A stretch of 58,142 bases of DNA from an uncultured Clostridia bacterium (GTDB taxonomy: Bacteria; Bacillota; Clostridia; TANB77; CAG-508). The stretch covers positions 1 to 58,142 of the forward strand of contig CANQDO010000004.1 of assembly GCA_947593355.1 (NCBI GenBank), given 5' to 3'. The notes under the pieces were generated by a model. It worked only from the letters and a program-made list of their open reading frames with translations, searched no databases and was not told the origin of the DNA. Position numbers and translations under genes: made by a program. The number at the start of each line of letters is the position of its first letter. Position 1 is the first letter of the stretch. Positions 34,348-45,311 of the stretch are shown here, in pieces.

Positions 34348-35865
34348 TTATTCAGCATCTAATTCAAAATAAAATTCTACTCCATTTTCATGATTTATTA
34401 CTCCAAAATCATTTTCATAATTAGTCATTATAGCTTTAACTAAAGCTAAACCAATTCCAGTTCCTCCATCTTCTCTATTCCTTGAACTATCTATTTTATA
34501 AAATCTTTTCCATATTCTTTCTTTATCTTCATCATTAATTATATCTCCAGTATTAAATACACTTATTCGCACTTTATTATTTTCATCATTCTTGTTTACT
34601 GAAATCTTTATACTTTTTTCTCCGTCTACCTCTTTTGCATGCTTTATAGCATTTGTAAAGTAATTTGTAATTACCTGGTCTATATAAAATTCATCTGCTA
34701 CAACATATACAGGACTTTTTTCTTCAAATTTTATTTGTATATTTTTATCTTCTAGCATTACTTTACATTTTCTAATAACTTCATTAATAAGTTCCATAAT
34801 ATTAAATTTTTCATTATTAAAGTCTCTTGTACCATATTCAAGTTTCATAAGTTCTAGTAATTGTTTTACCAAAGTATCCATTTTATTAGATTCATCTAAT
34901 ATGACCTCTGCATAAAACTTTCTAGATTCTTCATCTGAATTTACATTTTCTACTAAACCTTCTGCATAACCTTGTATTAAAGCTATTGGTGTCTTTAATT
35001 CATGTGATACATCTGAAATAAACTGCTTTCTCATTTCATCTATTTTTGATTTTTCCTCAATATCCTTCTCTAATTCCAAATTAGTATCTCTTAGTTGTTT
35101 AATTGTAGCTTCTAGTTTATCAGACATTATATTTATACTTTTTCCTAATGTATTTATTTCATCATCAGTATCTTTTATTCTATACTTTTTACTAAAATCT
35201 AATTTTGACATTTTTTCAGCAATATCATTCAACTCTGAAATTGGCTCTGTAAATTTTCTAGATATGTATGAAGCTAAAATTCCTGCTATTAATATTGAAA
35301 TGGCACCTATTAATATTAATAACTCATTTGAAATTCTTACACTTTCTTGTATTGGTGATATAGGTACCCTTATATATAATGAATACCCATTATCTAATTT
35401 TGACGACAACATCACATAATTCATTGCATTTTTTTCATCTACCAACCTTGTTATTCTCATTTTATCATTAGAAAAAATAATACTATTTTTTTGTTTTTTT
35501 ATAAAAGCCTGATTTATTAATTCATTTATTTTTTCTATTGTATTTTGAAAAGATTGATCTGAACTAAACACCGCTATACTTTGTCCATTTTCTATTAATA
35601 TATCAAAATCATTTTTAGATGATATTCTTTTTAATGCTTCTTCCAATTCTTCTGCTGACATATCTCCCATTTCTAACATATTGTAATACATATTTATATT
35701 GTTATATGCCTCTTTTATAGTTTTAACCTTTGTATACAAGTAAAAACTTTCTAATACTACACTATTTATTATTATTAGGAATAATACTATTATAATTACT
35801 ACTATACAGAGAGAAAGAAATAATTTTACTCTTACAGACTTAAGTTTGTCTTTTAATTTCTCCAT
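34348..35865 (-). CDS. Membrane sensor histidine kinase
   Basis: 505 residues. Helix 1 (about 14-38), an extracellular sensor domain (40-175), helix 2 (178-200) and a HAMP linker (KFTEPISELNDIAEKMSKLD) lead to the HisKA phosphoacceptor FISDVSHELKTPIALIQGYAEG (His near residue 290, quoted in part) and the HATPase domain with N box YFTNAIKHAKE and G boxes GTGIGLALVKAI. The partner OmpR-type regulator lies upstream. The two are separated by a 215-bp palindromic repeat, so read-through is uncertain. The signal sensed is unknown. Confidence 0.93.
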   Translation of the reverse strand: MEKLKDKLKSVRVKLFLSLCIVVIIIVLFLIIINSVVLESFYLYTKVKTIKEAYNNINMYYNMLEMGDMSAEELEEALKRISSKNDFDILIENGQSIAVFSSDQSFQNTIEKINELINQAFIKKQKNSIIFSNDKMRITRLVDEKNAMNYVMLSSKLDNGYSLYIRVPISPIQESVRISNELLILIGAISILIAGILASYISRKFTEPISELNDIAEKMSKLDFSKKYRIKDTDDEINTLGKSINIMSDKLEATIKQLRDTNLELEKDIEEKSKIDEMRKQFISDVSHELKTPIALIQGYAEGLVENVNSDEESRKFYAEVILDESNKMDTLVKQLLELMKLEYGTRDFNNEKFNIMELINEVIRKCKVMLEDKNIQIKFEEKSPVYVVADEFYIDQVITNYFTNAIKHAKEVDGEKSIKISVNKNDENNKVRISVFNTGDIINDEDKERIWKRFYKIDSSRNREDGGTGIGLALVKAIMTNYENDFGVINHENGVEFYFELDAE

Positions 35866-35887
35866 TTATACTACATTTCCTTTCTAC

Positions 35888-36102
35888 TAAACTATTAGGG
35901 ACGGGGTTAAATAGTTTAGCACAATTTGTTTTTTAATTAAACTATTAGGGACGTTGTTAAATAGTTTAGTGAAAACACACTAATATATCACAATAAAACT
36001 ATTATTATTCACTAAACTATTTAACAACGTCCCTAATAGTTTAATGGTAATTTTAAGTTACATTAACGTGCTAAACTATTTAACCCCGTCCCTAATAGTT
36101 TA
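35888..36102. repeat. Dispersed palindromic repeat, copy 1 (four-arm form, 215 bp)
   Basis: The outer arms 35888-35922 and 36068-36102 are perfect reverse complements (35 bp), as are the inner arms 35937-35973 and 36008-36044 (37 bp). Each arm is built on the unit TAAACTATT, AGGGACGGGGTTA, AATAGTTTA, which is itself a hairpin. The inner pair has ACGTTGTT where the outer pair has ACGGGGTT, and both partners of each pair agree. The right end supplies the TAA stop of the response regulator (36100-36102). Confidence 0.96.
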
Positions 36103-36777
36103 TTTAACCTCAAATTTATACCCAACACCTCTCATTGTTTCTATATATTTACCTTTTTTACCTAATTTATGACGAATTTTCTTTATATGACTATCTATTG
36201 TTCTCGAATCTCCATAATAATCATAATTCCAAACATTATTTAAGATTTTATCTCTAGATAATGCTATATTTGCATTGTCTACTAAATATTTTAGTAATTC
36301 ATATTCTCTTAAACTTAATTCTATTTGCTTTCCATCTACTTTTACAGTTCTTCCATCAGAGTCGATTACAATTCCACCATAATCTTCTACATTATTTTCT
36401 TTTTCTTTTACTCTTTTTAGTATTGCCTCTACTCTTGCAACTAAAATTTTAGGGCTAAATGGCTTTGATATATATTCATCTACACCTAACTCAAACCCAA
36501 ATAATTCATCTTGCTCTTCTCCTCTTGCTGTAAGCATAACTATTGGTACCTTTGAAGTTTGGCGTATTTGCCTTAATACAGACCACCCATCTAATTTTGG
36601 CATCATTACATCTAATAAAATTAAACTTATTTTATTTTCATTTTCTGTGAATTTTTGAATTGCCTCTTCTCCATCTCCTGCTTCTATTACACTATATCCT
36701 TTTTGCATAAGAAAATCTTTTATTAATTTTCTCATTCTTGACTCGTCATCTACCACCAAAATTGTCATATCATTCAT
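36100..36777 (-). CDS. OmpR-family response regulator
   Basis: 225 residues from the ATG at 36777 (GAAAGGA upstream); earlier in-frame ATGs at 36804 and 36789 are less well placed. The receiver domain shows VVDDESRMRKL (acidic pocket), LLDVMMPKLDGW (phosphoacceptor Asp near 53), LTARGEEQD and YISKPFSP (Lys). The C-terminal winged helix (about 130-225) has SLREYELLKYLVDN and RTIDSHIKKIRHKLG. It should regulate genes in response to the adjacent kinase. Its stop codon lies within the palindromic repeat, so the last bases of the gene are repeat sequence. Confidence 0.94.
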   Translation of the reverse strand: MNDMTILVVDDESRMRKLIKDFLMQKGYSVIEAGDGEEAIQKFTENENKISLILLDVMMPKLDGWSVLRQIRQTSKVPIVMLTARGEEQDELFGFELGVDEYISKPFSPKILVARVEAILKRVKEKENNVEDYGGIVIDSDGRTVKVDGKQIELSLREYELLKYLVDNANIALSRDKILNNVWNYDYYGDSRTIDSHIKKIRHKLGKKGKYIETMRGVGYKFEVK

Positions 36778-36972
36778 ATTTAATTTCATTCCTTTCTGAT
36801 ACATGCATTCTATTTAAATTTTAGCCTCTTACACTTTACAACTGTTTATATTTTACTTTTTCTTTGTGTTCTTTATGTGAATTTGAAGAGTTATTTTAGT
36901 ATTAAATTCAAAAATACAAATAAAATAAATATTAGCAGTAGGGTATTTTTGAAGATTGTTACCTTTAATAAT

Positions 36973-37005
36973 AATAGCCGAAACTAATTATAGCTCGGCT
37001 TTATT
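36973..37005 (-). terminator. Terminator of metG
   Basis: AATAGCCGA (36973-36981) and TCGGCTTTATT (36995-37005) form a stem whose GC core is GCCGA/TCGGC, followed by T/A-rich sequence on the minus strand. The remainder of 36778-36972 holds no gene that I can see. Confidence 0.7.
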
Positions 37006-37032
37006 AATTACTGTGAATTGTAACTATAAATT

Positions 37033-38658
<1,626 letters not shown>

Positions 38659-38770
38659 TTACTTAAGTTATCACTTATTTTATAGCAAAAAGCCTGTATT
38701 GTCAATAATTATACTAGTTTTATTTTATAATGTTAAATTACACTTGCTTTTACAATTTTTCCTTATATTC

Positions 38771-38799
38771 TTGTCTAATATTCATTTTTATTGTATAAT
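38771..38799 (+). promoter_or_regulatory. Promoter of the alpha-amylase gene
   Basis: TTGTCT (38771-38776), 17 bases, then TATAAT (38794-38799), about 33 bp before the likely start codon. No catabolite-response palindrome was recognised beside it. Confidence 0.75.
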
Positions 38800-38831
38800 A
38801 CATCTATATTTTTATATAGGAGATGTGTTTC

Positions 38832-40295
38832 TTGAAAAAAGTAAATGAAACTATGATGCAATTTTTTGAGTGGTATTTAAAGCCAGAAGATAATTTGTGG
38901 AATAAAACCATTAATGAAGCTTCTTACTTATCTTCAATAGGTATTACATCTATATGGCTTCCACCTGCGTATAAAGGAGCAAATGGTATAAACGATACCG
39001 GTTATGGTGTATACGATATGTACGACTTAGGTGAGTTTAATCAAAAAGGTTGCATTAGAACAAAATATGGTACTAAAAAAGAATATTTAGAAGCTATTAA
39101 AGTTTTAAAAGCTAATAATATTTCTGTTTTGGCAGACATTGTATTCAATCATAGATTAGGTGCAGACGAGTTTGAAAACGTTATTGCTGTTGAAGATGAT
39201 CCTGTAAATAGAAACAATTCTATTAGTGAGCCAAGAACTATTAAGGCATGGACTAAATTTAATTTTGATGGCAGAGGATCAAACTACTCTAATTTCAAAT
39301 GGAACTGGACTCACTTCCATGGAGTTGATTGGGATGATATAACTCAAAAGAAATCTGTTTATAAATTTTATGGAAAAGATTGGGATTCAGATGTAGATAG
39401 AGAAAATGGCAATTATGATTATTTAATGGGTGCAGATGTCGACTTTAATAATGTAAATGTTGTAAATGAACTAATTTCGTGGGCTAAATGGTATGTTGAA
39501 ACTTCTCACATTGATGGTTTTAGGATGGATGCTGTTAAACACATTAGAGCTTCATTTTTAAAAACTTTTTTAGCTACACTTCGTGATGATTTAGAACAAA
39601 ACTTATTCACTATTGGTGAATATTGGAGTGGAGATATAGAAACACTTAAAAATTTTATAAAAGAAACCAAAAGTTCAATGAGTTTATTTGATGTACCTTT
39701 ACATTACAATTTGTTTAATGCCTCTAACAGTAATGGTCATTATGATATGAGAAGAATTTTTGATGGTACACTTGTAAAATCTAAACCAGAACTTGCAATT
39801 ACTTTTGTAGATAATCACGATACTGAGCCTGGTCAGTCTTTAGAGTCTTGGGTACAAGATTGGTTTAAACCTCTTGCCTATGCTTTAATATTATTAAGAA
39901 ATGCTGGCACTCCTTGTGTATTTTATGGCGACTATTATGGAATACCAGAAAAAGAATTTAAAGGCAAAAAAGATTTACTAGAAAAACTTATTTTGGCAAG
40001 GAAACGTTTTGCCTATGGAAATGAAGTTGATTATTTTGATGACCCAAATGTTGTAGGTTGGACTCGTGAAGGTAGCTTTGACCACCCTAACTCTGGTATG
40101 GCTGTTATTATGTCTGATGGCCCAGATGGTTGTAAAGCTATGAATGTTGGAAAAAAATTAGCAGGCTCTCTACTTTATGATTATCTTGGAAACGTTAATG
40201 AACCTGTATATGTAGATGATGAAGGAAATGGCATTTTTTATACTAAAGCTCGCAGTGTTTCAGTTTGGGTTCTTCGAGAAGATGAAATGAAATAA
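38832..40295 (+). CDS. Cytoplasmic alpha-amylase (GH13)
   Basis: 487 residues from a TTG at 38832, chosen because AGGAG stands 9 bases upstream; the ATG at 38823 touches that site. GH13 regions: DIVFNHRLGAD (region I), GFRMDAVKHI (region II, nucleophile Asp), IGEYWSG (region III, acid Glu) and FVDNHDTEPGQSLESWV (region IV). The C-terminal beta domain is present. There is no signal peptide, so it works inside the cell, probably on glycogen or imported maltodextrins. The GH15 enzyme at 16927 may act in the same pathway. It resembles the liquefying amylase subgroup (GH13_5). Confidence 0.95.
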   Translation: MKKVNETMMQFFEWYLKPEDNLWNKTINEASYLSSIGITSIWLPPAYKGANGINDTGYGVYDMYDLGEFNQKGCIRTKYGTKKEYLEAIKVLKANNISVLADIVFNHRLGADEFENVIAVEDDPVNRNNSISEPRTIKAWTKFNFDGRGSNYSNFKWNWTHFHGVDWDDITQKKSVYKFYGKDWDSDVDRENGNYDYLMGADVDFNNVNVVNELISWAKWYVETSHIDGFRMDAVKHIRASFLKTFLATLRDDLEQNLFTIGEYWSGDIETLKNFIKETKSSMSLFDVPLHYNLFNASNSNGHYDMRRIFDGTLVKSKPELAITFVDNHDTEPGQSLESWVQDWFKPLAYALILLRNAGTPCVFYGDYYGIPEKEFKGKKDLLEKLILARKRFAYGNEVDYFDDPNVVGWTREGSFDHPNSGMAVIMSDGPDGCKAMNVGKKLAGSLLYDYLGNVNEPVYVDDEGNGIFYTKARSVSVWVLREDEMK

Positions 40296-40310
40296 TTATT
40301 TTTGAATATA

Positions 40311-40347
40311 AAAGGGCATCCTAATGTTTTATTATAGGATGCTTTTT
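40311..40347. terminator. Terminator after the amylase gene
   Basis: AGGGCATCCTA pairs with TAGGATGCTTT around a short loop, with a T-run on the plus strand. It lies between convergent amylase and trmB genes and may also act on trmB transcripts. Confidence 0.9.
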
Positions 40348-40366
40348 ATTTGTGTTATTATATTTT

Positions 40367-41026
40367 TTACTCATTTATTGCAATTAAGGCTTTTATTTTT
40401 ATTCCTTCTGCCATAAACATTTTCTCATGCTCTGTTTGTATATTATCCCAAAAATCTACTTCATTTTCTAAATCATATGTATATTTTATAACTTTAAAAT
40501 TCGTATCTTTTAAGTATACTAAAGTATCTTCAAACAAATTATCATCATCTGTTTTAAACCTAATTTCTCCACCTTTTACTAAAAATTCTTTATATTTTTC
40601 CAGTTGTACTCTATGTGTTAACCTTCTTTTTCTGTGCCTACCCTTTGGCCAAGGATTACAAAAATTTATATAAATTCTTTCTATTTTATCTTCTTTATTT
40701 AGTATTAATGGTATTCTTTCTATATCAAACCTTGTTAAATATACATTATTTATTTCTTCGTTTTCTTCATTATACTTTTGCTCTATTGTTCTTTTTGCAA
40801 CGCCCAGCATTGCATCTACCATATCTATTGCTATATAATTAATATTTTTATTTTTAACTGCTAAGTTTGCTATAAAATTTCCTTTTCCACAGCCTAATTC
40901 TAAATGAATAGGAGCTTCGTTTTCAAATAATGTTTTCCATTTTCCTATATAATCTTCAGGATTATCTATATAAAATTTGCTTGCCTCTAATTCTGGCCTT
41001 GCCCATGGCTTATACCTTATTCTCAT
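40367..41026 (-). CDS. trmB: tRNA (guanine-46-N7)-methyltransferase TrmB
   Basis: 219 residues, family length. SAM site: PIHLELGCGKGNFI near residue 40. The TrmB signature INFCNPWPKGRHRKRRLTHR is near 130, and VDFWDNIQTEHEKMF lies near the C-terminus, matching the usual TEYE-like tRNA-contact motif (here TEHE). It methylates G46 in the variable loop of tRNA. The gene follows the DnaJ-domain gene by 15 bp on the same strand. Confidence 0.95.
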   Translation of the reverse strand: MRIRYKPWARPELEASKFYIDNPEDYIGKWKTLFENEAPIHLELGCGKGNFIANLAVKNKNINYIAIDMVDAMLGVAKRTIEQKYNEENEEINNVYLTRFDIERIPLILNKEDKIERIYINFCNPWPKGRHRKRRLTHRVQLEKYKEFLVKGGEIRFKTDDDNLFEDTLVYLKDTNFKVIKYTYDLENEVDFWDNIQTEHEKMFMAEGIKIKALIAINE

Positions 41027-41041
41027 TTCTATTCTTCCTTT

Positions 41042-41776
41042 TTATATTTTAGGTGGATTAGTAAATAAGCTGTATATTGATGTCCAAATAGCCTGTGCCA
41101 ACATTACAACCGCATCTACTAGCCACTTTATTATTGGATTACTTTCATAAAATGCTACTAATAATTTATTTGTTGGTGGGAAAAACCAAAGTGCAGTTAT
41201 TGCTACAGCTAGTATAACTATTACCTCTAAAAGTATTAGTGTTTTTTTCCATGTCCATTTTTCCTTTATTTTATAGCCTAAACTCCTTAAATAATTATAA
41301 TACGCATTTTGATATTCTTGATTTAATTGCTCTTGCATTTTTTGCCTATATTTCTGCTCATATTTTTCATTCCTAACTTGCCTTTCATATGCTTCCCTAT
41401 CTAACTGTTCTTGAAGTTTCCTTCTATATTCTTCATAATTACTTTGATTTTCGTTTGTATAATCTTTTATTTGTTCACTAGTTGTTTCGTAATTATTTTG
41501 CTGTTCATATTCATTTCTTATATAACTATTTTTCTGATTATCTATTTCTTCTTGCCTTTTTCTTTTTAACATTTCGTCATACTCTGCTCTTTTTTCGGGG
41601 TCGGTTAATACATCATAAGCCTCATTTATTTTTTTCATCATTTCTTCAGCTTTTGACTTATTTTGTGGCTGTTGTAAATCAGGATGATACTTTTTTACTA
41701 ACACTTTATACGCCTTTTCAATTACTTCATTAGACGCCTTTTCACTAACCTCTAATATATCATAATAATTTTCCAT
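41042..41776 (-). CDS. J-domain protein with C-terminal membrane anchor
   Basis: 244 residues. An N-terminal J domain (1-68) has [21 protein letters not shown] and the HPD motif in KKYHPDLQQ, so it should stimulate a DnaK ATPase. A long Glu/Gln/Lys/Tyr-rich coiled coil (70-165) follows, then two membrane helices (about 178-198 and 215-238). It lacks the Gly/Phe and zinc domains of true DnaJ, making it a class C J-protein that would recruit DnaK to the membrane. Client unknown. It precedes trmB by 15 bp. Confidence 0.9.
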   Translation of the reverse strand: MENYYDILEVSEKASNEVIEKAYKVLVKKYHPDLQQPQNKSKAEEMMKKINEAYDVLTDPEKRAEYDEMLKRKRQEEIDNQKNSYIRNEYEQQNNYETTSEQIKDYTNENQSNYEEYRRKLQEQLDREAYERQVRNEKYEQKYRQKMQEQLNQEYQNAYYNYLRSLGYKIKEKWTWKKTLILLEVIVILAVAITALWFFPPTNKLLVAFYESNPIIKWLVDAVVMLAQAIWTSIYSLFTNPPKI

Positions 41777-41892
41777 TCTTACTTCCTTACCCTTATATTA
41801 CAATTATAACATTTTATTTTTTAAAAACATAGTATTTTGTAAAAAAATGTGTTATAATGCAACTATTAAATTAATTTTTAGGAGTGATTACG

Positions 41893-42429
41893 TTGAAATT
41901 GACATCTGACAATGAAACCTTAGCAGAAAACAAAGTATTAATTTTATATGTTTTATCTAAAGTAGGTAAACCAATTTCCAATGACTCTCTTTTGAATTTA
42001 GTGCTTACTATTACAGATATGAACTATTTCTATTTTCAACAATTCTTGTTAGATTTAATAGAAAATAAATATATTATAACTTTTCCTAAAGATAATAAAA
42101 ATTTTTATGACATAACTGATTTAGGAAAAGAAACTTTGAAACTTACTCAAGATATTATTCCTGGCATTATAAAGCTACGTGTAGATAGTAATTTCAAATC
42201 TGAAATTGACAATTTTAATAATGAACATTCTATAATTGCTGAATACACTCCTCAAAGTGAAGATAATTTCATGGTTACATGTAAAATGATTGATAATAAT
42301 GAAACAATTTTTGAATTAAAAACTTTTGCCGGTTCTCGTAATCAAGCAAAAGAAATTGCAGATAATTGGAAAAATAATGCGGATAAAATTTATCCACAAA
42401 TTATAGATACTATTACTAAAAAAGATTAA
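41893..42429 (+). CDS. DUF4364 family winged-helix protein
   Basis: 178 residues from the TTG at 41893 (AGGAG 8 bases upstream); the GTG at 41884 overlaps that site. The N-terminal half (NKVLILYVLSKVGKPISNDSL, quoted to the core) is a winged helix-turn-helix typical of the DUF4364 family of Clostridia, and the C-terminal half is beta-rich. A TATAAT box lies about 35 bp upstream. The DNA target is unknown. The stop codon TAA (42427-42429) is the first triplet of palindromic repeat copy 2. Confidence 0.82.
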   Translation: MKLTSDNETLAENKVLILYVLSKVGKPISNDSLLNLVLTITDMNYFYFQQFLLDLIENKYIITFPKDNKNFYDITDLGKETLKLTQDIIPGIIKLRVDSNFKSEIDNFNNEHSIIAEYTPQSEDNFMVTCKMIDNNETIFELKTFAGSRNQAKEIADNWKNNADKIYPQIIDTITKKD

Positions 42430-42642
42430 ACTATTAGGGACGGGGTTAAATAGTTTAGCACAATTTATTTTTTTAGTTAAACTATAGGGGACTGTGTTAA
42501 ATAGTTTAGTGAATTTATTATGTTTTGCAAGTATTTTTAATATGCTTCCACTAAACTATTTAACACAGTCCCCTATAGTTTAACGGTAATTTCAAAGTTA
42601 CTCTAGTGTGCTAAACTATTTAACCCCGTCCCTAATAGTTTA
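42427..42642. repeat. Dispersed palindromic repeat, copy 2 (four-arm form, 216 bp)
   Basis: The outer arms 42427-42461 and 42608-42642 are perfect reverse complements and identical to those of copy 1. The inner arms 42477-42511 and 42549-42583 carry AGGGGACTGTGTT and its exact complement, so both partners changed together. It lies between convergent DUF4364 and proS: the left end gives the DUF4364 stop codon and the right arm (42603-42642) is the last coding part of proS. The right-hand spacer resembles that of copy 1, while the central spacer does not. Confidence 0.96.
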
Positions 42643-44309
42643 ATTACATCTTCGATTTTTACCTCTTGTACTTCGTCACTATTTCTCATTTTTAATTCTA
42701 CTATACCGTCATTTACTTTTTTACCTACTGTAATTCTAATAGGAATTCCTATTAAATCCATATCATTAAATTTTACTCCTGGTCTTTCATCTCTGTCATC
42801 TAAAATTGTATCTATTCCCATTTGCGTTAATTGGTTGTATAAACTTTCTGATACTTCAACTTGTTTTTCATCTTTATTGCTTATTAAAACAATGCAAACT
42901 TTATATGGTGCTATATTCATTGGCCATATAATTCCCTTTTCATCATGATTTTGCTCTACAATTGCTGCTACTAATCTTTCTATTCCTATTCCATAGCATC
43001 CCATTACAACTGGTTTTAGTTCATTGTTTTGGTCTAAATAATTAAGTCCTAAACTTTCACTATATTTTGTTCCTAACTTAAATGTATTTCCAACTTCTAT
43101 ACCTTTTTTAAATTGTAGATGTCCGTGTTTGCAATTTGGGCATAGTTCACCTTCTTGTACATTTCTTATATCTGCAACATAATCTGCTTTAAAGTCTGTG
43201 ATATTTACATTTTTATAATGGTAGTCTGTTTCATTTGCACCTACCACAAAGTTTTTCATATGTTTTACACCATTGTCCATAATTACTGGAATATCTAAAC
43301 CTATTGGTCCTGCAAAACCTACATTGGCATTTGTAATTTTTATTACATCTTCAGCTTCTGCAAGTGCTACCTCATTTGCCTTTAAAAGCTTTTGAAGTTT
43401 TACTTCATTTATTTCTTTGTTTCCTTGCACTAAACATGCATAGAATTTATCATCTGCCTTATATATTAATGTTTTTACAAATTTTTCTGGTTTTTCGTTT
43501 AAAAATGCACTTACTTCTTCTATTGTTCCTGCATTTGGAGTATGTACTTTTTCTACTGACTTTTGCTCTTCTTGTGCAGTTTCTTCTTCATCTACGCATG
43601 CACTTACTTCTATATTAGATGCATAATCACATCTATCGCATAATACTAAAATATCTTCCCCAACATCTGTTACTGCTTGAAATTCCTCTGAAAGTAGACC
43701 TCCCATTACTCCTGTATCTGCTCTAACTACTACATAATTTAAACCTAATTCTTTGCATATTTTGTTATATGCTTCGAATTGCTTTTTGTAAGATATATCT
43801 GAACTTTCTTGGTCTATATCAAAACTATAGGCATCTTTCATTGTAAACTCTCTTGTTCTAATTAGGCCTAATCTTGGTCTTACTTCATCTCTATACTTGT
43901 TTCCTATTTGGTATAATGTGTATGGTAAATCTTTGTATGATTTTGATTTCATCATAGCTGCTAACACAAAAAATTCCTCATGTGTTGGACCTAATGCATA
44001 CTCTCTGTTATATCTATCATTTAATTTAAATATTGATGAACCAAATATGTCATACCTTCCAGATTTTTTGAACACATCAACTGGAAGTAACATTGGCATT
44101 GTTACTTCTTGTGCACCAGCTTCATTCATATTTTTTCTTACTATATTTTTTACATTTTCAACTACTTTATTTCCAAGTGGCAATTTCATATAAATTCCAT
44201 TTCCTACTTTTTTAAACATTCCACTTTTTACTAATAGATTTCCACTTTCTGAATCTTCATCTTTCATATCTTCTCTTAAAGTATAAAAAAAGTTCTCGCT
44301 TAATCTCAT
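42603..44309 (-). CDS. proS: Prolyl-tRNA synthetase, C-terminus encoded by a repeat
   Basis: 568 residues, bacterial-type ProRS. Class II motif 1 lies around GVPLGNKVVENVKNIV-like sequence (here MKLPLGNKVVENVKNIVRK, near 40), motif 2 near GNKYRDEVRPRLGLIRTREF, and motif 3 near GCYGIGIERLVAAIVEQ. The YbaK-like editing insertion occupies about 225-385. The anticodon domain ends near NSDEVQEVKIED, after which IKLLGTGLNSLAH comes from palindromic repeat copy 2. Those last residues are unlikely to be ancestral. The gene follows scpB by 26 bp. Confidence 0.95.
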   Translation of the reverse strand: MRLSENFFYTLREDMKDEDSESGNLLVKSGMFKKVGNGIYMKLPLGNKVVENVKNIVRKNMNEAGAQEVTMPMLLPVDVFKKSGRYDIFGSSIFKLNDRYNREYALGPTHEEFFVLAAMMKSKSYKDLPYTLYQIGNKYRDEVRPRLGLIRTREFTMKDAYSFDIDQESSDISYKKQFEAYNKICKELGLNYVVVRADTGVMGGLLSEEFQAVTDVGEDILVLCDRCDYASNIEVSACVDEEETAQEEQKSVEKVHTPNAGTIEEVSAFLNEKPEKFVKTLIYKADDKFYACLVQGNKEINEVKLQKLLKANEVALAEAEDVIKITNANVGFAGPIGLDIPVIMDNGVKHMKNFVVGANETDYHYKNVNITDFKADYVADIRNVQEGELCPNCKHGHLQFKKGIEVGNTFKLGTKYSESLGLNYLDQNNELKPVVMGCYGIGIERLVAAIVEQNHDEKGIIWPMNIAPYKVCIVLISNKDEKQVEVSESLYNQLTQMGIDTILDDRDERPGVKFNDMDLIGIPIRITVGKKVNDGIVELKMRNSDEVQEVKIEDVIKLLGTGLNSLAH

Positions 44310-44335
44310 TTCTATTCTCCTTACTTTATAAATTT

Positions 44336-44950
44336 TTATTCACTACTTTTATTCACTACTATATTTAAGTCTGTTTCTTCAAGCTTTTCCTTCTCATCAT
44401 TTTCTATAATATCATCTATAACAATTTGTTGATTTTCATCTATTTTATATCTCGGTAGTTCCGGAAGTTCATCTAAACTTGTATAACCAAACATCTTTAA
44501 AAATTCATTAGTTACACTATACATCGTTGGTCTTCCTGGCGCGTCCATTTTGCCAACTTCTTGTATTAAATTGTATTCTAACAATTTGTATATAGTTCCA
44601 TCTGAACCAACCCCACGAATTGACTCTATTTGCGCCCTTGTAATTTTAGGATTATAAGCAATTATTGATAAAGTTTCCATTGCTGCATTTGATAAATTTG
44701 GCTTGCTTCTTTTGTCCAATATTGGATATATATATTCATAATATTCTTTTTTAGATACTAGTTGGAAGTTATCATTTACTCTTATTATTTGTATTCCTCT
44801 ATTTTGATTATCTATATTCATACTTTCTATGACAGAAAAAATTTCTTCAGAACCTAGTTCTAAAGCTGACATTAATTCTTTTATATTTACTTCTCTACCT
44901 GCACTAAATAATATTGCCTCTATTATTGCTTTCTTTTCTTGTAACTCCAT
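44336..44950 (-). CDS. scpB: Segregation and condensation protein B
   Basis: 204 residues. Two winged-helix domains: EKKAIIEAILFSAGREVNIKE at the N-terminus, and NAAMETLSIIAYNPKITRAQIE followed by RGVGSDGTIYKLLEYNLI in the second. The tail is acidic. ScpB binds ScpA and SMC to condense and segregate chromosomes. scpA is usually adjacent but is not in this window. proS follows 26 bp downstream. Confidence 0.94.
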   Translation of the reverse strand: MELQEKKAIIEAILFSAGREVNIKELMSALELGSEEIFSVIESMNIDNQNRGIQIIRVNDNFQLVSKKEYYEYIYPILDKRSKPNLSNAAMETLSIIAYNPKITRAQIESIRGVGSDGTIYKLLEYNLIQEVGKMDAPGRPTMYSVTNEFLKMFGYTSLDELPELPRYKIDENQQIVIDDIIENDEKEKLEETDLNIVVNKSSE

Positions 44951-45031
44951 ATTTACCTACCCCTATTACCTAAACTTATTCTGTTGCATTATAACATAAA
45001 CTAACAATTATTACAATATTTATTTAAGCTC

Positions 45032-45060
45032 TTGCAGTTTTTTTTAGTATATGTTAATAT
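45032..45060 (+). promoter_or_regulatory. Promoter of a 53-residue gene
   Basis: TTGCAG (45032-45037), 17 bases, TAATAT (45055-45060). It lies 33 bp before the ATG at 45094. Confidence 0.65.
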
Positions 45061-45093
45061 AAAATTATATTAATATTAAGGACGGTGTTTGTT

Positions 45094-45255
45094 ATGGAAG
45101 ATGCTGATTCAAAAAAAATAGAAATTGTTTCTGGTGATGGCAAAGATTTAAATATATCACCTGTTACAGACTATATAAATATTGAAAAACCTAAAAAAGA
45201 TAAAGAAAAGAAAAATATTATTATTCCTGGCGAACAAGAAGATAATAAAGATTAA
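45094..45255 (+). CDS. Small charged protein of unknown function
   Basis: 53 residues, no membrane segment. Notable parts are IEIVSGDGKDLNISPVTDY, a Lys/Glu stretch (KPKKDKEKKN) and IIIPGEQED. AAGGACGG lies 10 bases before the ATG; promoter and terminator are both present, so the frame is likely real. I do not recognise the family. Confidence 0.68.
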   Translation: MEDADSKKIEIVSGDGKDLNISPVTDYINIEKPKKDKEKKNIIIPGEQEDNKD

Positions 45256-45260
45256 TAAAA

Positions 45261-45309
45261 AAAGAGCTAAATAAAACAATTATGTTTTCATTTTGGCTCT
45301 TCTTTTTTT
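45261..45309 (+). terminator. Terminator of the 53-residue gene
   Basis: AAAGAGC (45261-45267) pairs with GCTCTT (45296-45301), extended by an inner AAATAAAAC/GTTTTCATTTT arm, with a long T-run at 45303-45309. It can also act for the convergent gene ending at 45312. Confidence 0.82.
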
Positions 45310-45311
45310 CT

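Noticed and set aside
35888..36102. Complete insertion sequence
   Set aside because: At about 215 bp it has no open frame for a transposase. It can only be non-autonomous.
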